From: SNAP01 sp049671745 | Lineage (GTDB): Bacteria > Bacteroidota > Bacteroidia > Bacteroidales > Marinifilaceae | NCBI GenBank assembly: GCA_049671745.1 | Contig: JBATVL010000059.1 | Location: forward strand, 76,259 to 140,258 | Direction: 5' to 3' | Length of the DNA: 64,000 nt | Shown here: positions 17,345 to 26,803 of the stretch, piece after piece | Layout: every line of letters starts with the position of its first letter | Position numbering within the stretch: the stretch's first letter is position 1 | The notes under the pieces: model-generated | Database searches by the model: none | Seen by the model: the letters and a program-made list of their open reading frames with translations, nothing else | Told to the model about the DNA's origin: nothing | Position numbers and translations under genes: made by a program

Positions 17345-20300
17345 ATGAAAAAAGTCTTTTATTTATTAGTCCTTCTTCTATGCTCAGCAAGCCTATTTGC
17401 TCAGCAAACAGAGGAATGGATTCGTTATGCATCAATCTCTCCAGATGGACAATCAATAGTTTTCTCTAAAAAGGGCGATTTATATTTAGTCTCTTCTAAA
17501 GGTGGAGAAGCTAAAGCACTTACTAGTCATGAAGCTCATGATTACATGCCTGTATGGTCTAAGGACGGAAAGAAGATAGCCTTTGCCTCAAATAGATACG
17601 GTAACTTTGATGTTTTCGTAATAAATGCAGAAGGTGGAAGAGCTAAACGTTTAACATTCCATTCTACTGGTGAATATCCATATTCTTTTACAGCAGACAA
17701 TAAAGAAGTTATTTTTGGTGCACAAAGAATGGACGCAGTAAATCATAGACAATATCCTACTGGTTCTCAACCAGAACTTTATAAAGTACCTGTGAAAGGT
17801 GGACAAGTAGCTCAAATATGGACTCTTCCAGCAGAACTTGTACAAGTAAATAAAGCTGGTTCTCAAATGATCTACCAAGACAAAAAAGGTGGTGAGAATG
17901 AATTCAGAAAACACCATACTTCTGCTATCACAAGAGATATCTGGAAATATGATGTAAAAACAGGAAAGCATACTATGCTTACTTCTTTCAATGGAGAAGA
18001 CAGAAATCCTATCTACAGCACAGATGAGAAATCAGTCTTTTATCTTTCAGAGCAATCAGGAACATTCAACGTACACAAATTTGCTTTAGACAATCCTACT
18101 AAATTAGAACAAATCACTAATTTCAAGATGCATCCAGTTAGATATCTTTCTATGTCTAAGAACGGAACTCTTTGTTATACTCACAATGGTGACTTATTTA
18201 TCCAGCCTGTTTCAGGAAAGCAAGAAATGCTTAAGGTAAATATGATTAGCGACGATAAAGAGAATAACGAAAAGATAGTTTCTGTTCGTGGTAATGTACG
18301 TGAAATGGCTATTTCTCCTAACGGTAAAGAAGTAGCTTATATAGTACGTGGTGAGGTTTTTGTTTCATCTGTAAAAGGAAAATATACAAAAAGAATCACT
18401 AAAACTTCAGAGCAAGAATCATTCCTTTCATTCTCTCCTGATGGTAAATCTATTATATATGCAAGTGAGCGTAATGGTAGATGGGGAATATATAAGACTT
18501 CTAAGAAGAACGATTCAGAGCCTTATTTCTATGCTTCAACACTTTTAAAAGAAGAGGCAGTAATCTGTAACGACAACGAAAACTACGAACCATCATATTC
18601 TCCAGACGGCAAAGAGATTGCATTCATAGAGAATAAAACAACTCTAAGAGTTTATAACCTTAAAGCTAAGAAATCAAGAACTATTATTGGTTCAGATAAA
18701 CTATTCTACATGGGTGATGGCGATCAATATTTCGCTTGGAGTCCTGATAGCAAATGGTTATTAGTTGAATATTCTCCTGTTTTAGCAAACAGCGAAGTAT
18801 TACTTCTTTCTGTAGGAAAAGACCATAAATCAATAAATCTTACTGAGAGTGGATATGGCGATTATACTCCAAGATGGGTAAATGGAGGAAAACAAATTCT
18901 TTGGTTCTCAGATCGTAATGGTCTACGTTCACAAGCACACTCTGGTTCTAAGCAATTAGATGTATACTCTATGTTTATGACAACAGAGGTTTGGGACAAG
19001 TTCAATATGAACGAAGATGATTATGCTTTGCTTAAGGAAATGGATAAAAAAGCAAAGGATAAGAAGAAAGACGACAAAAAAGATAAAAAGAAAAAAGATA
19101 AAAAGAAATCTAAGAAAAAAGATAAGAAAAAGGAAAATGTAAAACCTTTAACTATCGATTGGGATGGACTTCTTGAAAGAAAAGACAGACTAACAATACA
19201 TTCTGCTAAGATTGCTGACGCAGTACTTTCAAAAGACGCAGAAACACTTTACTACCTAGCTCGTTTCGAGAAAGGATACAACCTTTGGAGTACTAAATTA
19301 AGAACAGGTGCTACAAAAATGCTTATCAAACTTAACGCTCGTTCAGGTTCGCTACAGTGGGATAAGGATATGAAGAATCTTTTCCTTCTTTCAGGAGGAA
19401 ATATCTCTACAGTTAATCTTAAAGGAGGAAGCACAAAATCTGTTAATATAAACAGTGAGATGACTCTTGACTTACTAGCTGAAAGACAAAACATGTTTGA
19501 TCATGTATGGCAAAGAAACAAAACAATGTTTTATATCTCTGACTACCATGGTGCAGACTGGGATGCTCTTAAAAAGAATTACGAGCCTAAGCTTAAATCG
19601 CTTGGTGATGATATGGATTTTGTAGAGTTATTGTCTGAGATGCTTGGTGAGCTTAATGTTTCTCACTCTGGTGCTCGTTATAGAGGATATTCTTCAAAGG
19701 GAGACAGAACAGCTGCTTTAGGTGTTTTCCCAGACTATTCTTATACAGGTAACGGTATTAAGATTGCTGAAATTATAAAAGGTGGACCATTAGACAAGAA
19801 AAAATACAAGCTTCAAGCTGGTATGATTATCAAAAGTATTAATGGTAATAAGATTACTCAAGATGTAGACTACGCTAAATTCTTAAACAGAATCTCTGGT
19901 AAATTCACATCTATTAATATCTACAACCCTAAAACAAAAAAAGCTACAGACCTTACAATGAAGCCAATCTCTACTTATAGAGAACGTTCTTTATTATACA
20001 AACGTTGGGTTAAGCAAAACGAAGAAGAAGTAGAGCGCGTAAGTAAAGGTACATTAGCCTATGTTCACATTCCTGGAATGAACGATGGTTCTTACAGAAA
20101 TACATACGACAAAGTAATGGGTAAATACTATAATGCAAAAGGCCTTATTGTAGATACTCGTTTTAATGGAGGAGGCGACCTTGTTGGAGATATTACAATG
20201 TTCCTTACAGGAGTTAAATTCATGGAATATGCTATTGAAAAGAGATCAATAGGAGCAGAGCCTAATTACAGATGGACAAAACCTTCTGTTGCAATGGCTA

Positions 20301-20602
20301 ATGAAGCAAATTACAGTGACGGTTCTTGTTTTTCATGTGCTTATACAGAATTAGGCATAGGTAAACTAATAGGAATGCCTGTTCCTGGAACATGTAGTTT
20401 TGCTGGATGGGAGATGCTTCAATCTGGTACAGTACTTTGGGGTTCTATCCCAGTAAGTGCTAAGAACCAAAAAGGAGAATGGTTAGAAAATAACCAAACT
20501 ATTCCTGATATTATTGTTAAAAACCAAGCTGGTATTATTGACAATGGAAGAGATCAGCAATTAGAAGCTGCTATTAAAGCAATTACAGAAGAAACAAAAT
20601 AA
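17345..20602 (+). CDS. tricorn-like S41 family peptidase
   Basis: The 1085-residue protein has a signal peptide (cleavage near LFAQ, residue 20), an N-terminal beta-propeller with WD40/PD40-like repeats (ISPDGQSIVFSKKGDLYL and others), a lysine-rich linker at about residues 565-598, a second propeller remnant, a PDZ-like domain (about 810-860), and a C-terminal S41 peptidase core. The expected nucleophile is Ser991 in EANYSDG, beside Asp992, matching the Ser-Asp pair of tricorn; DTRFNGGGD lies before it. It should be a periplasmic peptidase that degrades oligopeptides. It is transcribed alone, facing the PhoH gene. Confidence 0.88.
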   Translation: MKKVFYLLVLLLCSASLFAQQTEEWIRYASISPDGQSIVFSKKGDLYLVSSKGGEAKALTSHEAHDYMPVWSKDGKKIAFASNRYGNFDVFVINAEGGRAKRLTFHSTGEYPYSFTADNKEVIFGAQRMDAVNHRQYPTGSQPELYKVPVKGGQVAQIWTLPAELVQVNKAGSQMIYQDKKGGENEFRKHHTSAITRDIWKYDVKTGKHTMLTSFNGEDRNPIYSTDEKSVFYLSEQSGTFNVHKFALDNPTKLEQITNFKMHPVRYLSMSKNGTLCYTHNGDLFIQPVSGKQEMLKVNMISDDKENNEKIVSVRGNVREMAISPNGKEVAYIVRGEVFVSSVKGKYTKRITKTSEQESFLSFSPDGKSIIYASERNGRWGIYKTSKKNDSEPYFYASTLLKEEAVICNDNENYEPSYSPDGKEIAFIENKTTLRVYNLKAKKSRTIIGSDKLFYMGDGDQYFAWSPDSKWLLVEYSPVLANSEVLLLSVGKDHKSINLTESGYGDYTPRWVNGGKQILWFSDRNGLRSQAHSGSKQLDVYSMFMTTEVWDKFNMNEDDYALLKEMDKKAKDKKKDDKKDKKKKDKKKSKKKDKKKENVKPLTIDWDGLLERKDRLTIHSAKIADAVLSKDAETLYYLARFEKGYNLWSTKLRTGATKMLIKLNARSGSLQWDKDMKNLFLLSGGNISTVNLKGGSTKSVNINSEMTLDLLAERQNMFDHVWQRNKTMFYISDYHGADWDALKKNYEPKLKSLGDDMDFVELLSEMLGELNVSHSGARYRGYSSKGDRTAALGVFPDYSYTGNGIKIAEIIKGGPLDKKKYKLQAGMIIKSINGNKITQDVDYAKFLNRISGKFTSINIYNPKTKKATDLTMKPISTYRERSLLYKRWVKQNEEEVERVSKGTLAYVHIPGMNDGSYRNTYDKVMGKYYNAKGLIVDTRFNGGGDLVGDITMFLTGVKFMEYAIEKRSIGAEPNYRWTKPSVAMANEANYSDGSCFSCAYTELGIGKLIGMPVPGTCSFAGWEMLQSGTVLWGSIPVSAKNQKGEWLENNQTIPDIIVKNQAGIIDNGRDQQLEAAIKAITEETK

Positions 20603-20626
20603 TAAGATACCCTAATTATCTATTTA

Positions 20627-20674
20627 AAGCTAGTGAGTATGAGATTAATTTCTCAGATTCACTAGCTTGTTTTA
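20627..20674. terminator. terminator between convergent genes
   Basis: A 10-bp stem (20627-20636 with 20659-20668) encloses a second 5-bp stem (20640-20644 with 20651-20655). A T-rich stretch follows on the + strand; the T-run on the other strand is weaker. Confidence 0.65.
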
Positions 20675-20678
20675 TATG

Positions 20679-22010
20679 CTATAACAAGTTACTAGCCACT
20701 TCGGCAAGGAAACTTCTTTCACCTTTCTCAAGGTTAATATGAGCAAAAATATCTTGACCTTTCATTCTAGCAAACAGGTGAGATAAACCATTAGATTTTT
20801 TATCTAGGTAAGGAGAGTCAATCTGTTCTATATCTCCTGTAAAGATCATTTTAGTACCCTCACCAGCACGAGTGATAATAGTCTTTATCTCATGAGGAGT
20901 AAGGTTCTGAGCCTCATCAATAATAAAGAAAGCGTTAGAAATACTTCTACCTCTAATATAAGCAAGAGGAGCAATAAGCAATTTCTTTTCTTTCTGTAAA
21001 TCATCTATTCTCTGTCCCTCTTTAGAGTGAATATTAAATTTATGCTTAATAAACCCAAGGTTATCAAAAAGAGGCTGCATAAAAGGGGAAATCTTATCAT
21101 TAACATCTCCAGGTAAGAAACCAATATCTTTATTAGAAAGAGAGACTATAGGTCTAGCCAGATAAATATAATCGAAGCTTTTCTCTTGTTGAAGGGCAGC
21201 AGCTAAAGCCAATAACGTTTTACCAGTACCCGCCTTACCACTAATAGCCACAAGAGAAACATCAGGATTCATAAGAGCATTCACCGCAAAAGCCTGTTCT
21301 GCATTTCTAGGATAAATACCATAAGTATTAAGCTTATCAACCTTATGAATAGTTTTATTTAATGGATTAGTAGCGCATAAAACACTAGCAGAATCACTCT
21401 TAATAATAAAATATTGAACACCTTTAGTTTCTGTAATAAAAGGCAGTTCAGATAAAGCTAAACCTTCAGCACTATCATATATCATAGTGATATACTTATT
21501 ATCTATATTCTCAAGAGTAATAACACTACTACTAACTTTCTGATCAAGATTCTGTATCTGTCCTCTTTTATAATCCTCGGAAGTTACGCCAAGCGACTTA
21601 GCTTTCATTCTAAGATTAATATCCTTAGTAACAAGAATAACCTCTCTATCTTTATTTTCTCTTTTAATATAATCGGCAATGGCAAGAATTCTATGATCAG
21701 GAATATTCTCAGAGAAAGACATCTTGAATTCTTCTGTGTAAGGTTTTCCTGTTTCAATAAACAGCTTACCTAAACCTTCACCAAGAGCAACTCCTTTATT
21801 GAAGAAATCGCCAGTAGAAAGATTATCTATATCTCTAGTAAACTCTCTAGCGTGAAAATTAATAAGAGAATCGCCACGTTTAAATTTATCAAGTTCCTCA
21901 AGCACTGTTATAGGTATAACTACATCGTGTTCTTCAAACTTAAATATTGAATGATAATCGTGTAATATAACATTTGTGTCTAGCACAAAGATTTTCTTTT
22001 TTGCAGCCAT
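20679..22010 (-). CDS. PIN-PhoH fusion protein (PhoH2-like)
   Basis: The 443-residue protein joins an N-terminal PIN RNase domain (FVLDTNVILHD, acidic residues through LVTKDINLRMKA) to a C-terminal PhoH ATPase domain (Walker A GKAGTGKTLL near residue 261, Walker B FFIIDEAQNLTPHE, then TGDIEQID). PhoH2 proteins in other bacteria are ATP-dependent RNA-unwinding RNases. Cytoplasmic. The neighbours do not suggest a special partner. It lies downstream of the MsbA-like gene but a terminator separates them. Confidence 0.9.
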   Translation of the reverse strand: MAAKKKIFVLDTNVILHDYHSIFKFEEHDVVIPITVLEELDKFKRGDSLINFHAREFTRDIDNLSTGDFFNKGVALGEGLGKLFIETGKPYTEEFKMSFSENIPDHRILAIADYIKRENKDREVILVTKDINLRMKAKSLGVTSEDYKRGQIQNLDQKVSSSVITLENIDNKYITMIYDSAEGLALSELPFITETKGVQYFIIKSDSASVLCATNPLNKTIHKVDKLNTYGIYPRNAEQAFAVNALMNPDVSLVAISGKAGTGKTLLALAAALQQEKSFDYIYLARPIVSLSNKDIGFLPGDVNDKISPFMQPLFDNLGFIKHKFNIHSKEGQRIDDLQKEKKLLIAPLAYIRGRSISNAFFIIDEAQNLTPHEIKTIITRAGEGTKMIFTGDIEQIDSPYLDKKSNGLSHLFARMKGQDIFAHINLEKGERSFLAEVASNLL

Positions 22011-22081
22011 AATATCTTGATTTAAAGTGTGATTATATCCTTTATACTACAAGTTATGATTATTGGTTATAAATAACAAGC

Positions 22082-22115
22082 AAAAAAAAAGGAGAAATGC
22101 TATTAACATCTCTCC
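22082..22115 (-). terminator. terminator of the ABC exporter gene
   Basis: On the - strand a 9-bp stem (22115-22107 with 22099-22091, one G-U pair) is followed by nine T. Confidence 0.85.
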
Positions 22116-22143
22116 ATATATAAGTTCATTTTAAATTGAAAAT

Positions 22144-23970
22144 TTAGAATGTCTGCATCTCTTGAAGTTTCTTATATTTACCATTAAGAGCAACAAGTTC
22201 GGCATGTGTACCTCTCTCGGTAATCTCTCCCTCGTGGAAAACACAAATTAAATCTGCATTCTTAATAGTAGATAATCTATGTGCGATAACAATAGATGTT
22301 CTATTCTCCATAAGCTTATAAAGAGCATCCTGTACCAATCGTTCTGATTCGGTATCAAGAGCCGAAGTAGCCTCATCAAGTATAAGAATAGGAGGATTCT
22401 TAAGAATAGCTCTAGCAATACTTAAACGTTGACGCTGTCCACCAGAAAGTTTACCACCTCTATCTCCAATAGTTGTTTGATAACCATTTTCTGACTCGAT
22501 AATAAAGTTATGAGCATTAGCAATCTTAGCCGCATTCATAATATCTTCCTCAGTTGCATTCTCAACACCGAAAGCAATATTGTTATATATAGTATCGTTA
22601 AAAAGAATAGGATCTTGATTAACATTACCCATTAACTCACGAAGCGAGTGCATAGAAAGATCTTTAATGTTGTGACCATCAATAAATATACCGCCACCAC
22701 CATTAACATCAAAGAAACGAGGAAGAAGATCGGCAAATGTTGTTTTACCAGAACCAGACTGTCCCACAAGAGCAACAATCTTACCTTTATTTATGTCTAT
22801 ACTTACATTCTTAAGAACATTTCTAGAATTACTATAAGAGAAGGTTACATCTTTATACTCAACTTTGTTCTTGAATTCTTTAATAGTTATAGCGTTCTCC
22901 TTGTCCTGAATAGTAGACTCAGTAAGAAGAATCTTATCTATACGATCCATAGAGGCAAGTCCTTTTTGCACAGAATAAAGAGCATTAGAGAATTGTTTAG
23001 CAGGATTTATTATAGAGTAGAAAAGAACAAGGTATGTCATGAATCCCTGAGGAGTAAGTGAGCTTGTATTAGATAGAATAAGAGAACCACCATACCAAAG
23101 AACTATAATTATTACTATAGTCCCAAGGAATTCACTCATAGGGTGAGCAAGTTCTCTACGACGCATTAGTCGGTTCATTATACGTCTGTAAGCATTAGCT
23201 TCAATACCAAAAGAAGAATTCATTTTATTCTCAGCATTGAAAGCCTTTATTATTCTTAAACCAGACAGAGTCTCTTCTATATTTGAAAGAATCTCTCCCA
23301 TTTTATTTTGTCCCTCTAAAGATTGTTTCTTTAAACTTTTACCAACTTTTCCGATAATTAGTCCTGCAACAGGAAGAAGAACAAAGACAAATAATGTTAG
23401 TTGCCAACTCATAGATATCATTATAATAAGATAAACAATTATTATAATGGGATTTTTAAAGAGCATGTTTAAGGAACTCATTACAGAAGATTCTACTTCT
23501 GAAACATCACCAGTAATACGTGTAAGTATATCTCCCTTTTTTTCGTCAGAGAAGAATGGTAAAGGTAAACGAAGAATTTTATCGTAAATCTGAAGTCTTA
23601 AATCTCTAACAACCCCATTTCTAATATATATCATCTCGAAGGCTGCAAGATAAGAGAATCCTGTTTTTAGAAGTACGGCAATAGTTAAAAATGCACCTAT
23701 AGCAAGAAGAGTATAAGAAGCACCGTATTCTAATTTTATATTTGTAATATAGTATGAGAAATTGTGCATCAGATTCTCTGATGTCATTTCCCAATCTACA
23801 AGTGTTGTTACATCCTCTTGAGTACCAAATATGATACCAAGTACTGGCATCATCATCATGAAAGATGTTCCACCAAATATTGAGTGAAGGATGTTGAAAA
23901 GAATGTTCTTTATTAGTCGCCATTTATATGGTGGAACAAAACGTCTAAATAGTTGGAATATATCCTTCAT
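22144..23970 (-). CDS. MsbA-like ABC exporter (half transporter)
   Basis: The 608-residue protein has a six-helix transmembrane domain (about 1-330) fused to an ATPase domain (about 360-608): Walker A VGQSGSGKTT, signature KLSGGQRQRLS, Walker B ILILDEATSALD, switch histidine VIAHRLST. This is the type IV half-transporter layout; it would act as a homodimer in the inner membrane. The family includes MsbA, the lipid A flippase, and this is the usual annotation in Bacteroidetes, but lipid specificity cannot be read from sequence. It lies between purB and phoH on the same strand, with terminators on both sides. Confidence 0.88.
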   Translation of the reverse strand: MKDIFQLFRRFVPPYKWRLIKNILFNILHSIFGGTSFMMMMPVLGIIFGTQEDVTTLVDWEMTSENLMHNFSYYITNIKLEYGASYTLLAIGAFLTIAVLLKTGFSYLAAFEMIYIRNGVVRDLRLQIYDKILRLPLPFFSDEKKGDILTRITGDVSEVESSVMSSLNMLFKNPIIIIVYLIIMISMSWQLTLFVFVLLPVAGLIIGKVGKSLKKQSLEGQNKMGEILSNIEETLSGLRIIKAFNAENKMNSSFGIEANAYRRIMNRLMRRRELAHPMSEFLGTIVIIIVLWYGGSLILSNTSSLTPQGFMTYLVLFYSIINPAKQFSNALYSVQKGLASMDRIDKILLTESTIQDKENAITIKEFKNKVEYKDVTFSYSNSRNVLKNVSIDINKGKIVALVGQSGSGKTTFADLLPRFFDVNGGGGIFIDGHNIKDLSMHSLRELMGNVNQDPILFNDTIYNNIAFGVENATEEDIMNAAKIANAHNFIIESENGYQTTIGDRGGKLSGGQRQRLSIARAILKNPPILILDEATSALDTESERLVQDALYKLMENRTSIVIAHRLSTIKNADLICVFHEGEITERGTHAELVALNGKYKKLQEMQTF

Positions 23971-23997
23971 TGGTTTAATTATGTGTTATAGTTTATC

Positions 23998-24040
23998 AAA
24001 AAGCCCACCCCTCAGCCCCAAAAAGAGCGGTAGGGTGGGC
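23998..24040 (-). terminator. terminator of purB
   Basis: On the - strand, GCCCACCC (24040-24033) pairs with GGGTGGGC (24010-24003) and five T follow. The loop is long (22 bases) with partial inner pairing. Confidence 0.75.
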
Positions 24041-24070
24041 ATATATCTAAATGTAAATATAAACAATTAA

Positions 24071-25408
24071 TTAGATTCCTGTGTAATTATCAGGAGTAAT
24101 TGTTTTAAGTTCTGCTTTAAGAGCATCAGAAATTTCTAATGTATCGATAAATTCAGCAATACTATTTTGAGTGATGCCAGTATTCGTTCTAGTTAATTCT
24201 TTAAGAGCCTCGTAAGGATTAGGATAAGCCTCTCTTCTAAGAATAGTTTGAATAGCCTCAGCCACAACAGCCCAGTTATTATCTAAATCTTTAGCAAAAG
24301 CATCAAGATTAATGATAAGTTTTCCAAGACCTTTAATAGTAGATTGGAATGCTATCATAGTGTGAGCTATAGGTACACCAATGTTTCTTAAAACAGTAGA
24401 GTCTGTTAAATCTCTTTGTAATCTAGAAACAGGTAATTTGTTAGAAAGATGCTCAAAAATAGCGTTAGCCATTCCGATATTACCTTCTGAATTCTCAAAG
24501 TCGATAGGATTAACTTTATGAGGCATAGCTGAGGATCCAACTTCACCTTTTTTAATCTTCTGCTTGAAGTAATTCATAGAGATATAAGTCCAGAAATCTC
24601 TATCTAAGTCAAGAATAATAGTATTTATTCTCTTGAAATTATCAAAGATTGCGCCGAAGTTATCGTAGTTAGAAATTTGTGTTGTGTATTGCTCTCTCTC
24701 TAATTTAAGAACATCCTCAACGAAATGGTTACCAAATTCTTTCCAGTCTATGTTTGGATACGCTACTTTATGAGCATTGAAATTTCCTGTTGCTCCACCA
24801 AATTTAGCTGAACAAGGAATCTTCTTAAGTAGGTCCAATTGCTTGTTTAGACGGTAAATATAAACTTGAAGTTCTTTTCCTAAACGAGTAGGAGAAGCTG
24901 GCTGTCCGTGAGTACGAGCAAGCATAGAAACATTGTTCCATTCAGCAGCTAATTGCTCAAGTTTAGAGATTAATTGGTCTACCATAGGGTAGTATACTTG
25001 GTGTACAGCATCTCTTAAAGAAGCAGGAACCGAAGTATTGTTTATATCTTGAGAAGTTAAACCGAAGTGGATAAATTCTTTATATTCGTGTAGATTTAAA
25101 GCATCGAATTTCTCTTTAATGAAATACTCAACAGCCTTAACATCGTGATTAGTAATAGCTTCAATGTCTTTAATCTTCTGAGCATCTTCATCAGTAAATG
25201 CTTCATAAAGTTCACGTAAATCTGTGTAAAGATCTTTGTTAAATTTCTCTAATTGAGGAAGAGGATGTTCGCAAAGAGTAATAAAATATTCAACCTCAAC
25301 CATTACTCTGTAGCGGATTAATGCGCCTTCAGAGAAGTACTTAGCTAAATCTTCTGCTTTTGATCTGTATCTTCCGTCTATAGGAGAGATTGCTGATAAA
25401 ATGTTCAT
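24071..25408 (-). CDS. purB: adenylosuccinate lyase
   Basis: The 445-residue enzyme acts twice in purine synthesis, releasing fumarate from SAICAR and from adenylosuccinate. It shows the family start SAISPIDGRYRSK, ITNHDVKAVEYFI, the TSQDIN and ARTHGQPASPT active-site segments, and the mobile signature loop SSAMPHKVNPIDFENSEGN with the catalytic serine. Length is normal. It has its own promoter and terminator, so it is a single-gene unit. Confidence 0.95.
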   Translation of the reverse strand: MNILSAISPIDGRYRSKAEDLAKYFSEGALIRYRVMVEVEYFITLCEHPLPQLEKFNKDLYTDLRELYEAFTDEDAQKIKDIEAITNHDVKAVEYFIKEKFDALNLHEYKEFIHFGLTSQDINNTSVPASLRDAVHQVYYPMVDQLISKLEQLAAEWNNVSMLARTHGQPASPTRLGKELQVYIYRLNKQLDLLKKIPCSAKFGGATGNFNAHKVAYPNIDWKEFGNHFVEDVLKLEREQYTTQISNYDNFGAIFDNFKRINTIILDLDRDFWTYISMNYFKQKIKKGEVGSSAMPHKVNPIDFENSEGNIGMANAIFEHLSNKLPVSRLQRDLTDSTVLRNIGVPIAHTMIAFQSTIKGLGKLIINLDAFAKDLDNNWAVVAEAIQTILRREAYPNPYEALKELTRTNTGITQNSIAEFIDTLEISDALKAELKTITPDNYTGI

Positions 25409-25469
25409 CTTATATAAGTGTTTAATTGTTAATAATCTGATTCCTTGGCTCTAAAGATTGCGAGTAGCA

Positions 25470-25498
25470 CAAAATTAGTAAAAAATGCTTAATAACAA
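25470..25498 (-). promoter_or_regulatory. promoter of purB
   Basis: On the - strand TTG (25498-25496), an 18-base spacer and TAATTTTG (25477-25470) form a full Bacteroidetes promoter, giving a leader of about 55 bases. Confidence 0.65.
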
Positions 25499-25526
25499 TT
25501 CCCTACTGCCTACTTTATTATTGTAG

Positions 25527-25557
25527 TTGACCAAAAGAAAATTTATGACTATATTTG
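25527..25557 (+). promoter_or_regulatory. promoter of the EI24 gene
   Basis: TTG at 25527-25529, a 20-base spacer and TATATTTG at 25550-25557. The ATG is 30 bases further on. Confidence 0.65.
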
Positions 25558-25587
25558 TGCAAAGAACAATGTTAGACACTTCAAATT

Positions 25588-26361
25588 ATGAGTATATTTA
25601 AAGGATTTTTAAAGGGGGTACATTCGTATTCTAAAGCTATTCGTTTTATTTCAAGAAACAAGTTATCATGGTTTTTTATCTTTCCCCTTCTGCTTAATAT
25701 TCTTCTTTTTTGGGTAGAATATTCTTGGATAGCAGATTTATCTGATACTTTAAAGTTAGGAATGGGCAACTGGATCTCTGGAATAGATTATGGTTTTGTA
25801 AATAATGAGTACGTAAAAAATACCTTTGAGTTCCTATTAAAAACTATCTCTATAATTGGTTTTTTTCTAGTCTTTATGTCCTTTGGTGGTTATTTAATAG
25901 TAGCTATTATGTCGCCTATTTTTTCTATTATTTCTGAGAAAACAGAGAAGATTATTACAGGAAAAGATTACCCTTTCGATTTTATACAACTTTTAAAAGA
26001 TATAGTTAGAGGAGTATTTTTGGCTCTTCGTAATATTACAAAACAATTACTGATTAGTATACTACTATTTGTTTTGTCATTTGTGCCTCTACTTGGTTTT
26101 TTTACTCCCGTATTGCTATTCTTAGTATCTGCATATTTCTTTGGATTCTCTTTCATGGATTATGCCATAGAACGTCAACGATTAGGCGTTAAAGATAGTG
26201 TTAAGTATATGAGAGATAATAAGGGATTGGTTATTGGTAATGGTATTGTTTTTGCCTTACTACTGCTTGTGCCTTTTTGCGGAGTTTTTCTTTCTACATT
26301 TGCAGCTATTGTTTCTGTTGTAGCTGGTACTTTACTTGTTGCTGCCAAGAACCAGGAATAG
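25588..26361 (+). CDS. EI24/CysZ-like membrane protein
   Basis: The 257-residue protein has four to six hydrophobic segments and the EI24 domain pattern: GVHSYSKAIRFISRNKLSWFFIFPLLLN at the start, and PLLGFFTPVLLFLVSAYFFGFSFMDYAIERQRLG near residues 175-205. In Proteobacteria the related CysZ imports sulphate, but Bacteroidetes members are not characterised and are usually stand-alone. It is the last core-type gene before the accessory island; just beyond its stop the 11-bp periodic DNA begins. Confidence 0.82.
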   Translation: MSIFKGFLKGVHSYSKAIRFISRNKLSWFFIFPLLLNILLFWVEYSWIADLSDTLKLGMGNWISGIDYGFVNNEYVKNTFEFLLKTISIIGFFLVFMSFGGYLIVAIMSPIFSIISEKTEKIITGKDYPFDFIQLLKDIVRGVFLALRNITKQLLISILLFVLSFVPLLGFFTPVLLFLVSAYFFGFSFMDYAIERQRLGVKDSVKYMRDNKGLVIGNGIVFALLLLVPFCGVFLSTFAAIVSVVAGTLLVAAKNQE

Positions 26362-26422
26362 TTAGTATTTTGGACATAAGATCTAAATGTCATCTCAATG
26401 CTTTTCTTATGCTCTAGCAATG

Positions 26423-26521
26423 CGCAGCTAATACGCAGCTAACACGCAGCTAATACGCAGCTAATACGGAAACAGTATAGGCTGAGTATATATTGCATAT
26501 AAAAATCATGTATATAAAACA
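26423..26521. repeat. 11-bp periodic repeat tract A
   Basis: Four tandem 11-bp units, CGCAGCTAATA with one change in the second, fill 26423-26466. Beyond them the same grid is still felt for about five weaker units (AAACAGTA / GCTGAGTA endings). There is no reading frame. The base composition differs from the very AT-rich spacers nearby. It belongs to the non-coding stretch 26362-27340. Confidence 0.85.
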
Positions 26522-26537
26522 CTAATCGAGCATTGTT

Positions 26538-26680
26538 GTGTCAAGTTTGTTTCTAATTTACTATAAACTTGTACCAAACTTGACTGTTTAGCATTCTGAG
26601 CATATTCTGTCTATAATCAGTGTGCATTGAACCAATGCAGACTGATTGCAGAGTGATTGCAGGCTGATTGCACACTGGCT
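26538..26680. repeat. 11-bp periodic repeat tract B (13 units)
   Basis: On an 11-base grid from 26538 the units read GTGTCAAGTTT, GTTTCTAATTT, ACTATAAACTT, GTACCAAACTT, GACTGTTTAGC, ATTCTGAGCAT, ATTCTGTCTAT, AATCAGTGTGC, ATTGAACCAAT, then GCAGACTGATT, GCAGAGTGATT, GCAGGCTGATT, GCACACTGGCT. Each resembles its neighbours while distant units do not. A perfect 10-bp inverted repeat lies inside (26540-26549 with 26575-26584). Between tracts B and C (26681-26803) the period is faint. Confidence 0.85.
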
Positions 26681-26803
26681 ATCTTTGCTATAAGTATGAT
26701 ACAAATTAGATATAACTTTACTTCTATGTCTTTTATATTCTGTTTTGTCTTCTTTTCTTTAGATGCATCTTATGTGATTTCTGTTTATAGATAATTATAT
26801 TGA

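Noticed and set aside
22648..23061. Long + strand ORF opposite the ABC exporter
   Set aside because: It is antisense to a clearly coding ATPase domain, with no start context or family.
26423..26466. Short direct repeats that could suggest a CRISPR array
   Set aside because: Units are 11 bp, contiguous without spacers, and no cas gene is near.
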